From an uncultured Rhodospirillales bacterium (GTDB lineage Bacteria > Pseudomonadota > Alphaproteobacteria > CALMVH01), in the NCBI GenBank assembly GCA_937873165.1, contig CALMVH010000106.1, positions 14,106-19,334 of the forward strand: a stretch of 5,229 bases of DNA. The letters are read 5' to 3'. Position 1 is the first letter of the stretch. The number at the start of each line of letters is the position of its first letter. The translations under genes were made by a program, and so were the position numbers. The notes below the pieces were generated by a model. It was not told the DNA's origin. It did not search any database and worked only from the letters and a program-made list of their open reading frames with translations. Of this stretch, positions 1-5,229 are shown one piece after another.

Positions 1-10
1 ACATAGGATC

Positions 11-1195
11 TTAGAAATCGGAAGGGGCTGCCTGTCCTGCCAGCATTTCGGCTGTCTTGAAATAGCCCAGTGATTCCTCCACGGGCTTCAACTCGGGAAT
101 CTCAGGCGCGGAGACGTCGTGCTGGTCACGCAGTTTGCGGGCCGTGGGCAGGATACGCCGCTCGATCTGCGTGATGCCGGTGTTATAGGCCTGCACGGCC
201 TTCATCAGGTGGCCGCCGAGCGTATCCTGGGACTTCGTCAGGCCCCCGATGCGTTCGCACAGTTCGGCCCCCAAACGAGCGATTTCGGCGGTGTTTTCCG
301 CCAGGCGGTCCTGGCGCCAGCCGTAAACAATGGTGCGCAGCAGGGCAAAGAAGGTCATCGGGGTCGCAATCACGACACCTTCCCGCATGCCGGCCTCGAC
401 CAGGCCGAGATCGTGCTGAAGCGCACTGGCGGCCGCGCCTTCCGACGGCATGAACATGACCACGAATTCCGGGCTGGGGCTGAACATCCTCCAATATTCC
501 TTGGCGGCCAGCTTTTTCATCTGGTCGCGCACCTGCGCGGCATGAACCTTCAGCTTCGCCGTCCGGGTCTCGTCGTCCGGCGCCTCGATCGCGGACAGGT
601 ACGCGTCCATCGGTGTCTTGGCATCCACGACGACGGATTTGCCGCCGGTCAGGCGGATCACGATATCGGGACGCACCGTACGCTCGTGGTCGCGCGTGGT
701 CGCCTGCCGGTCGTAATGCACGCCTTCCTGCATGCCCGCCAGTTCCAGCAGGCGTTCCAGCTGCATCTCGCCCCAGGCGCCTCGTCCCATGGGGCTGCGC
801 AGGGCCTGCACCAGCCGGCCGGTCTCGGTGCGCAGCAGCCCATGCGTTTCCGTCAGGCTGGCGAAATGCTGGCGCAGTTCGCCCTGGGCATGCGCACGAT
901 CCTTTTCGACCTCCTGCAGCTTCACGTTCAGGATTTCGAGAGTGCGCGCCATCGGCTCGACGGTGCTCTGGATGGTGGCGCCATGCCGGTCGAAATCGCC
1001 CCTGGCGCTTTCCTGCAAACGGCCCAGATGCTGTTCGGCCAGAGCGAGGAAAGCCTGGTTGTTGGCGTTCAGCGCATCGGCGGACACCGCCCGGAAAGCT
1101 CCCTGCGCCGAGCGGTTCAGGACCGCGTAGAACACGCTTGCCACAGCCGCGCCGGCAAACAGGCCGATGCCGAGAGAGGCAGGATCAAGGGTCAT
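11..1195 (-). CDS. rmuC: DNA recombination protein RmuC homologue
   Basis: RmuC-family proteins limit rearrangements at inverted repeats in E. coli and carry a nuclease-like fold; their biochemical activity is not well settled. This 394-residue protein is complete. Residues 7-26 form a hydrophobic helix, likely an inner-membrane anchor leaving the rest in the cytoplasm. Residues about 35-130 are charged and helical, fitting the family coiled coil. The RmuC domain spans about 135-345: RGAWGEMQLE at 138-147, then RPD (Pro176-Asp177) and VVVDAK (Asp191, Lys193), which together make the PD-(D/E)XK-type signature, SPEFVVMF near 241-248, IATPMTFFALLRT at 276-288 and GWRQ at 292-295. The ATG is supported by GGAG seven bases upstream, and the stop is TAA. 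It follows the 70-residue gene after 90 bases in which I see no convincing promoter or terminator, so co-transcription is possible. The assignment is strong. Confidence 0.95.
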   Translation of the reverse strand: MTLDPASLGIGLFAGAAVASVFYAVLNRSAQGAFRAVSADALNANNQAFLALAEQHLGRLQESARGDFDRHGATIQSTVEPMARTLEILNVKLQEVEKDRAHAQGELRQHFASLTETHGLLRTETGRLVQALRSPMGRGAWGEMQLERLLELAGMQEGVHYDRQATTRDHERTVRPDIVIRLTGGKSVVVDAKTPMDAYLSAIEAPDDETRTAKLKVHAAQVRDQMKKLAAKEYWRMFSPSPEFVVMFMPSEGAAASALQHDLGLVEAGMREGVVIATPMTFFALLRTIVYGWRQDRLAENTAEIARLGAELCERIGGLTKSQDTLGGHLMKAVQAYNTGITQIERRILPTARKLRDQHDVSAPEIPELKPVEESLGYFKTAEMLAGQAAPSDF

Positions 1196-1202
1196 GACGA
1201 GT

Positions 1203-1206
1203 CTCC
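1203..1206 (-). promoter_or_regulatory. Ribosome binding site of rmuC
   Basis: The minus strand reads GGAG with a seven-base spacer before the ATG at 1195, a standard Shine-Dalgarno arrangement. It fixes the rmuC start and places it directly before a plausible N-terminal membrane anchor. Confidence 0.7.
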
Positions 1207-1285
1207 GGTCTGGGCGACGCTTGACCTGTATGTGCCCCCAATCCGCACTGCCGACAAGCCTTGCCTCGGCGCCGGGAGTCGCGTG

Positions 1286-1498
1286 CTAGCGCCTGAATGC
1301 CCGGTGATTGCCGTGGCGCGGCTTGACTCCCATCACCGCCAGCAGGGCTTCCGTGATTTCGGGACGGATGGTGCCGTCTGCGGAACGGTGGGCGGGCGAA
1401 CGTCCGTACTCGCCCAGAATCTGCGGACGCGTCGCATCGCGGGACACGCCAAGGAGCTCGTGGGGATCAGGCAGGTTTTGTTGTTGCATAAAGACCAT
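1286..1498 (-). CDS. Small protein with N-terminal J-domain-like segment, function unknown
   Basis: This 70-residue frame starts at ATG 1498, with a second in-frame ATG at 1489, and ends in TAG. I do not recognise a family over its full length. Residues 11-33, beginning DPHELLGVSRDAT, match helix I and the opening of helix II of a J domain, and are identical at 10 of 23 positions, without gaps, to residues 8-30 of the small protein encoded just upstream. After that the similarity stops: there is no HPD, and the remainder contains a short helix-like stretch (PEITEALLAVMG, 46-57) and a basic end. By hand count about 71% of codons end in G or C, consistent with real coding in a GC-rich genome. 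There is no strong Shine-Dalgarno sequence. It could be a functional small J-like protein or the remnant of a duplicated gene. Frameshift scars restoring a full J domain were not found in the other two frames. Confidence 0.6.
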   Translation of the reverse strand: MVFMQQQNLPDPHELLGVSRDATRPQILGEYGRSPAHRSADGTIRPEITEALLAVMGVKPRHGNHRAFRR

Positions 1499-1554
1499 CT
1501 TGGTTGTGGTTTGTCATTGTGTCGGTAACGACCCAAGTATCGTCAGACTGAAAT

Positions 1555-1582
1555 TTGTCGCGATCGTGACAAGGATCGATCC
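1555..1582. promoter_or_regulatory. Two abutting palindromes, candidate operator
   Basis: Bases 1555-1572 read TTGTCGCGATCGTGACAA, symmetric in eight of nine base pairs, with only the pair 1560/1567 failing. Immediately next, 1573-1582 read GGATCGATCC, a perfect 10-bp palindrome. The pair lies between the two small J-like genes, centred about 65-70 bases upstream of the ATG at 1498. A GATACT hexamer (minus strand, 1541-1536) could be a -10 element, which would put the 18-bp palindrome over the -35 region, a typical repressor position. No good -35 hexamer accompanies it at normal spacing. Neither palindrome has a loop and a U-run, so an intrinsic terminator for the upstream gene is unlikely. 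The operator role is inferred. Confidence 0.4.
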
Positions 1583-1607
1583 GACGGCATTATTTATGGC
1601 CCTGTTT

Positions 1608-2102
1608 TTAGCGGAAGCCGAGTGAAGGTTTCAGCTGCGGCGCGGCCCGGGACGATTTAACGGCACTGTTCCTGCCATGCCGCCCTTGCGAGGTCGATGC
1701 CGCTTGGGTCGCCGTCGTACGGTTGGCCCTGTTCAGTCCGGTAAGACCGATGCTGTCGAAGGCGCGTTGAGCAGGACGCGGCACCGGTTGCGGAGCCGTG
1801 CGCCGGGCATACGCGAAGGGCTTTGCGGCAACGCCCGAACGCGGGGATCCGACACCCTTGGCCCCGGCCGCGCGCGCTTCGTGTTGGGCAAGCTGACGGT
1901 CGTAACGCGCCCGATCGCGCAGCAGGATCGTGCGCGCGGCGTTGGCATCCTTCAGGCGCTGTTCGGCCTCGTCGCCAAGGCCTAACTGCCCAGTCGCGTT
2001 TTTCAAGGCGATCCGGCGATGCGCGGCCACGATCTGTTGCGGGGTCGCCTGCCTGGCAACGCCCAGAACCGCGTAACGATCTACAAATTCGCTGGTTGGC
2101 AT
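1608..2102 (-). CDS. J-domain-like protein lacking the HPD motif, with basic tail
   Basis: This is a 164-residue protein of unknown function. Residues 8-71 read as a J domain: helix I DRYAVLGVARQAT, helix II with the basic HRRIALK at 28-34, and helix III ending RARYDRQ at 64-70. Where a canonical J domain has HPD after helix II, this has Ala36-Thr37-Gly38, so it should not stimulate Hsp70 ATPase in the usual way (established for HPD mutants; applied here by inference). Residues 79-164 are rich in Ala, Pro, Ser and Arg, with 15 Lys/Arg against one acidic residue, and look disordered. No signal peptide or membrane helix is visible. I chose the ATG at 2102 because the J-like fold begins just after it and an AGGA lies 11 bases upstream, a rather long spacer. 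In-frame alternatives are ATG at 2135 (175 residues) and GTG at 2162 (184 residues, overlapping argB by 14 bases). It lies 46 bases after argB and may be co-transcribed with it. Confidence 0.75.
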   Translation of the reverse strand: MPTSEFVDRYAVLGVARQATPQQIVAAHRRIALKNATGQLGLGDEAEQRLKDANAARTILLRDRARYDRQLAQHEARAAGAKGVGSPRSGVAAKPFAYARRTAPQPVPRPAQRAFDSIGLTGLNRANRTTATQAASTSQGRHGRNSAVKSSRAAPQLKPSLGFR

Positions 2103-2148
2103 CGGTAATCTAATCCTGCCTATTCCATACCGCATCCGCAAGGAACTG

Positions 2149-3036
2149 TCACGGCCTTGCACCCCCGCCGATCAGCGTGCCTGCGCCGCCTTCGGTGAAG
2201 AGTTCCAATAGCAAGGCGTGATCGACGCGGCCGTCCAGGATGACTGCGCCGCCAACGCCGCTTGCGACGGCGTCCAGGCAGGTCTGAACCTTGGGGATCA
2301 TGCCGCCCGAGATCGTGCCGTCCTGGATCAATGCCCGGGCTTCGGCGTCGGTCATCTGCGGGATCAGGGTTTTGCCCGCGTCCAGAACGCCCGGCACGTC
2401 CGTCAACAGCAACAAGCGCCTGGCGTCGATTGCACCCGCCACCGCACCCGCCACCGTGTCGGCGTTGATGTTGTAGACCGTTCCCACGGCATCGACGCCC
2501 AGCGGGGCGATGACCGGGATAAAGTGCGCCGCCGTCAGTTCCTTCAGCACCGCGCCGCGCACATGGCGGGGCTGGCCGACGAAGCCGATATCCTGGCCCT
2601 TGTGCAATAGTTTTTCGACGCGGATCAGGTTGGCATCGACGCCCGACAAGCCCAGGGCGTTGCCGCCGGCCTGGTTGATCGCGGCGACGATCTCGCTGTT
2701 GATCAGCCCGCGCAGCACCATTTCGACGACCTGCATTGCCGCCCCGTCGGTGACGCGCAGCCCGTCGACGAAGCGGGTTTCGATATCCAACCGCTTCAGC
2801 GTTGCCCCGATCTGCGGGCCGCCGCCATGTACGACGATGGGGTTGATGCCCACCTGGCGCAGCAGCACGATGTCAGAGGCGAACTTCGCCAGCCCGTCGG
2901 CTTCCGCGCTGCCCGACAGAGCGTGGCCGCCGTATTTGACCACAAAAGTCTCGCCGCTGTGCCGCCGCATGTTTGGCAGGGCCTCTGCCAGGATGCGGGC
3001 TTTCTCGTGCGGGACGGGCGTGGGCGTGTCTGTCAT
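2149..3036 (-). CDS. argB: Acetylglutamate kinase (N-acetyl-L-glutamate 5-phosphotransferase)
   Basis: ArgB phosphorylates N-acetylglutamate with ATP, the second step of arginine synthesis, in the cytoplasm. At 295 residues it has the normal length and is complete. Amino-acid-kinase landmarks appear in order: KYGGHA with the phosphate-contacting Lys34 at 34-39, the glycine-rich HGGGP at 70-74, DGLRVTD at 91-97, NINADTVAG at 189-197, LTDVPGV at 211-217, GGMIPK with Lys249 at 244-249, and a C-terminal GAGTLI at 284-289. The N-terminal extension before the kinase core (about 30 residues) resembles the extra helix present in arginine-inhibited hexameric enzymes. Feedback inhibition by arginine is therefore possible, but this is inference. 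The ATG is supported by an upstream AGGAAG. The position behind yidC-engB matches common alphaproteobacterial gene order. No terminator is seen after it, so transcription could continue into the next small gene. Confidence 0.97.
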   Translation of the reverse strand: MTDTPTPVPHEKARILAEALPNMRRHSGETFVVKYGGHALSGSAEADGLAKFASDIVLLRQVGINPIVVHGGGPQIGATLKRLDIETRFVDGLRVTDGAAMQVVEMVLRGLINSEIVAAINQAGGNALGLSGVDANLIRVEKLLHKGQDIGFVGQPRHVRGAVLKELTAAHFIPVIAPLGVDAVGTVYNINADTVAGAVAGAIDARRLLLLTDVPGVLDAGKTLIPQMTDAEARALIQDGTISGGMIPKVQTCLDAVASGVGGAVILDGRVDHALLLELFTEGGAGTLIGGGARP

Positions 3037-3038
3037 GA

Positions 3039-3044
3039 CTTCCT
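3039..3044 (-). promoter_or_regulatory. Ribosome binding site of argB
   Basis: The minus strand reads AGGAAG two bases before the argB ATG, or AGGA with a four-base spacer. This is a close but acceptable Shine-Dalgarno match. It supports the ATG at 3036 as the argB start and independent initiation rather than coupling to engB, which ends 74 bases upstream. Confidence 0.6.
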
Positions 3045-3110
3045 ATGTCCAACGAATGAGGCAAAGGGGCAATACCTAACCCACGACCACCGCCTCAAAC
3101 TGTACCACCG

Positions 3111-3752
3111 TTACGCCGCGTGGCTCGCGACTTCCGCCCGCAGGTCCTCGATGCCCCGGCTTTTCCGGCTTGATGTCGTGAAGACCTGCGGAAAGGCGGC
3201 GGTGTGGCCTGTCAGAACTTCCGTGGTCCGGGCGAGCACGGCCCCCAGATCAGGAGGACTCGTTTCATCGATCTTGGTCAGAACCACGCGGTAGGCGACG
3301 GCGCTTTCGTCCAAGAGGGTCATGATCTGCCGGTCCAGGGGTTTCAGCCCGTGCCGCCCGTCGATCAGCAGGTACACGCAGCGCAAGGCCGCGCGGCCGC
3401 GCAGGTAATCCTGGATCAGGATGCCCCAGTTCTTCTGCTTCTTTTTTGAAACTTCGGCGTAGCCGTAGCCCGGCAGGTCGACCAGCATCAACTGGCCTGC
3501 AAGATCGAAGAAGTTGATCTGCTGGGTGCGGCCCGGCGTGTGGCTGACGCGTGCCAGCGTCTTGCGCCCGGTCAGCGCGTTGACCAAGCTGGACTTGCCC
3601 ACGTTCGAGCGGCCCGCGAAGGCAATCTCAGGCAGGGTTGCCTCCGGCACGCGCTCGTGGCTGTCGGCACCCGCGGCAAAGTCACAAGCCTGGGCAAACA
3701 GCCATCGCCCGCGCTCCAAAGCGAGGGCGTGAGCTTCGGCGTCGGTGCTCAA
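3111..3752 (-). CDS. engB: Ribosome biogenesis GTP-binding protein EngB (YihA/YsxC)
   Basis: This is a TRAFAC-class GTPase of 213 residues, the usual length of the family, which acts in the cytoplasm in late assembly of the large ribosomal subunit and is essential in many bacteria. All GTPase motifs are visible: G1 GRSNVGKSS at 47-55, the EngB-typical TPGRTQ at 72-77 (G2 region), G3 DLPGYG at 92-97, G4 TKID at 159-162, and G5 TSS near 193-195. The start is TTG, giving a four-base TTGA overlap with the yidC stop. No in-frame ATG occurs before Met89, which is inside the GTPase core, so a non-ATG start is required. No Shine-Dalgarno-like run precedes it, so translation is probably coupled to yidC (inference). 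A GTG at codon 35 would cut into the N-terminal region and is less likely. The stop is TAA, followed by 74 bases before argB. Confidence 0.96.
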   Translation of the reverse strand: MSTDAEAHALALERGRWLFAQACDFAAGADSHERVPEATLPEIAFAGRSNVGKSSLVNALTGRKTLARVSHTPGRTQQINFFDLAGQLMLVDLPGYGYAEVSKKKQKNWGILIQDYLRGRAALRCVYLLIDGRHGLKPLDRQIMTLLDESAVAYRVVLTKIDETSPPDLGAVLARTTEVLTGHTAAFPQVFTTSSRKSRGIEDLRAEVASHAA

Positions 3753-5229
3753 GAGGCGGCCGCCAGCGCCCGCCGTGTTCGCCTGATCTTGATGATCCGG
3801 CGCAGGACCCGCTGCTGCACGACCGAAATCGAGTTGTTCAGGATATAGTATAGCACCAGGCCCACCGGCAGGCTGCGCATCATGAACATGAAGATCAACG
3901 GCTGGGCCAGCATCATCTTGTTGTGCAGCGGATCCGCCTGCTTGGGCGCCTGCAGCTGAAGCACGAACAGCGTGCCGCCCAGGATCAGCGGCAGGAACCC
4001 GAGATGCGGCAGGAACGTATAGGACGGAATTGCGCCGAACAGCGTGAACAGATTGGTCGGGTCTGGGGCCGACAGGTCATGGATGTACCAGTAGAATGGG
4101 GCTTGCCGCATCTCGATAGTGGTGGACAGGACCTTGAACAGCGAGATGAAGATCGGGATCGTCAGCAGCAGCGGTACGCAGCCGGATAGAGGATTTACGC
4201 CCTCCGACGAGTAAAGCGACATCAGCTCCTTCTGCAGGGTCTGCTTGTCGGTGCCGTGCTTTTCCTTGATCTCGGTCATCTTTGGCGTCAGCTCGCCCAT
4301 GCGCGCCATGGTGCTGAACTGCTTCCACATCAGCGGTGCGACCAGAACCTTCATGATGACGGTAAAGGAGAGAATCGCGAGACCGAAATTGCCAAGATGC
4401 TGCGCCAGGAAATGGATGCAGTAAAAGAACGGCTTGGTCAGGAACCAGAAGAATCCCCAGTCGACCGCAAGGTCCAGCTTTGGGATACCCATCGAGTCAC
4501 GATACCCTTTTAGCAAATCCACCTGTTTCGCGCCCGCGAACAGATGCGTCGTTTCCGTCACGGTCGCTCCGGGCGCGACGGTCTTTTCCGTACCCCGGTA
4601 ATCGGTCTGGAACTTGTCCAGCCCTTCCTCGCGGCTGTGGCGGAACTGCGCGGTGATGGCCTCACCCTGGTCCGGGATCGCGGCGACCAGCCAGTACTTG
4701 TCGCTGAAGCCCAGCCATCCTCCGGTCGAGGTATGCGTCGCTTGCTCTGGCGTCAGCTTGTCGCCTACCAGCTTTCCATAGCCGACCGCCGCCAGGTGGC
4801 CGTCGAAGACGCCAAGGGCGCTTTCAAGCCCCAGATCGCCGGTTGCCGCCGGCGTTGGCGATCCCTGGCGAGTTACGGACGCGTACGGAACCAAGGCCAC
4901 GGATGCGGAGCCGCTGTTTGTCACACTGTCGGCGACCGTGAACATGTAATTGGCATCGACCGACAACGCGCGGTGGAAGACCAGCCCGTGCCCGTTGTTC
5001 CAGTTGAACGAAACAGGGTGAGCCGGAGTCAGCGGGGCGTTCGCGTCGCCGTCGACCTTCCACACCGTGTTGCTGTCCGGCACGGTGGTGCCAGCCTGCG
5101 ACGGCAGCCAGCCGAACACCGCGAAGTACGGCGACTCCGTGCCGCTGGGGCTCAGCAGGTCCACATGCGCCGCGTGCTGAATGGTCGTGAAGTAGTCGGT
5201 AAACGTCAGGTCGTCGATGCGGTCACCCT
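3749..5229 (-). CDS. yidC: Membrane protein insertase YidC/Oxa1 family (partial, N-terminus beyond window)
   Basis: YidC inserts and folds inner-membrane proteins, alone or with SecYEG. The frame stays open to the right edge, so the GTG at 5164 is internal; 492 codons are visible from 5227. Compared with proteobacterial YidC of roughly 550-600 residues, only the N-terminal anchor and the first part of the periplasmic domain are missing. Visible residues 1 to about 255 are the large periplasmic P1 domain, including GGWLGFSDKYW near 169. The conserved five-helix core follows: a helix near 258-300 with the hydrophilic-groove position held by Lys293, where E. coli has Arg366, then the cytoplasmic helical hairpin near 305-340, the EGVNPLSGCVPLL motif near 342 and further membrane helices to about 470, including the PVGLVLYYILNN signature. 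The tail is short and rich in Arg and Lys, fitting ribosome contact. The TGA stop overlaps the engB start by four bases. Family assignment is very secure. Confidence 0.97.
   Translation of the reverse strand, partial: GDRIDDLTFTDYFTTIQHAAHVDLLSPSGTESPYFAVFGWLPSQAGTTVPDSNTVWKVDGDANAPLTPAHPVSFNWNNGHGLVFHRALSVDANYMFTVADSVTNSGSASVALVPYASVTRQGSPTPAATGDLGLESALGVFDGHLAAVGYGKLVGDKLTPEQATHTSTGGWLGFSDKYWLVAAIPDQGEAITAQFRHSREEGLDKFQTDYRGTEKTVAPGATVTETTHLFAGAKQVDLLKGYRDSMGIPKLDLAVDWGFFWFLTKPFFYCIHFLAQHLGNFGLAILSFTVIMKVLVAPLMWKQFSTMARMGELTPKMTEIKEKHGTDKQTLQKELMSLYSSEGVNPLSGCVPLLLTIPIFISLFKVLSTTIEMRQAPFYWYIHDLSAPDPTNLFTLFGAIPSYTFLPHLGFLPLILGGTLFVLQLQAPKQADPLHNKMMLAQPLIFMFMMRSLPVGLVLYYILNNSISVVQQRVLRRIIKIRRTRRALAAAS

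Noticed and set aside
2..4. Minus-strand ATG that could start the gene after rmuC
   Set aside because: Only four bases remain before the window edge and no clear ribosome binding site precedes it, so no gene can be called.
1229..1257. Possible rmuC promoter: minus-strand TTGTCG, 17 bases, CACATA
   Set aside because: The -10 hexamer matches the consensus at only two of six positions, so this is too weak to annotate.
119..1528. A 469-codon open frame on the plus strand, longer than rmuC itself
   Set aside because: It runs antisense to rmuC and the 70-residue gene, shows no recognisable domain, and is rich in His, Gln, Arg and Gly as expected of a GC-rich antisense shadow. RmuC on the other strand has full family motifs.
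1733..2113. Overlapping frames of 71-102 codons on both strands across the J-like gene
   Set aside because: They lack recognisable motifs, while the minus-strand frame chosen has a J-domain-like pattern. They are composition shadows.
3050..3110. Possible argB promoter with TTGAGG as a -35 element
   Set aside because: At 16-17 base spacing the -10 candidates (GGTATT or GTATTG) are poor, and read-through from engB is equally likely.
4439..4441. Lys in place of the E. coli YidC Arg366 as an unusual substitution
   Set aside because: Codon position is approximate to the motif near this region (visible residue Lys293); a lysine keeps the positive charge and, as far as I recall, is common in alphaproteobacterial YidC, so it is not noteworthy.
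5162..5164. GTG as the start of yidC
   Set aside because: The frame stays open upstream to the window edge with YidC-compatible sequence, and starting here would remove the membrane anchor and much of the periplasmic domain.

Overview
This window looks like a chromosomal housekeeping segment of a GC-rich alphaproteobacterium. The gene order yidC-engB-argB is a familiar alphaproteobacterial arrangement, and the protein sequences would suit Acetobacteraceae. That family-level guess rests on general resemblance only, because no search was possible. All six genes are on the minus strand, so transcription runs from high to low coordinates. No rRNA, tRNA, CRISPR array, insertion sequence or phage gene is visible, and no gene-free stretch exceeds about 110 bases.

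In transcription order, the right end (5229 to 3749) holds most of yidC, the membrane protein insertase, cut at its N-terminus by the window edge. Its stop codon overlaps by four bases the TTG start of engB (3752 to 3111), a ribosome-assembly GTPase. After 74 bases comes argB (3036 to 2149), N-acetylglutamate kinase of arginine synthesis. These three form a compact, probably co-transcribed block combining membrane insertion, ribosome maturation and amino-acid synthesis.

The middle (2102 to 1286) holds two small genes of unknown function. The first encodes a J-domain-like protein whose HPD motif is replaced by Ala-Thr-Gly and which ends in a long, strongly basic, probably disordered tail. The second is a 70-residue protein whose N-terminal part resembles helix I and the start of helix II of a J domain and aligns with the first protein. 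The 109-base gap between them holds an 18-bp near-perfect palindrome directly abutting a 10-bp perfect palindrome, a plausible operator for the second small gene. This is the least ordinary part of the window.

The left end (1195 to 11) is rmuC, a membrane-anchored coiled-coil protein with a PD-(D/E)XK nuclease-like domain, linked in other bacteria to limiting DNA rearrangements. It has its own good ribosome binding site and is complete. A possible start codon for another minus-strand gene lies at bases 4 to 2, too close to the edge to interpret.
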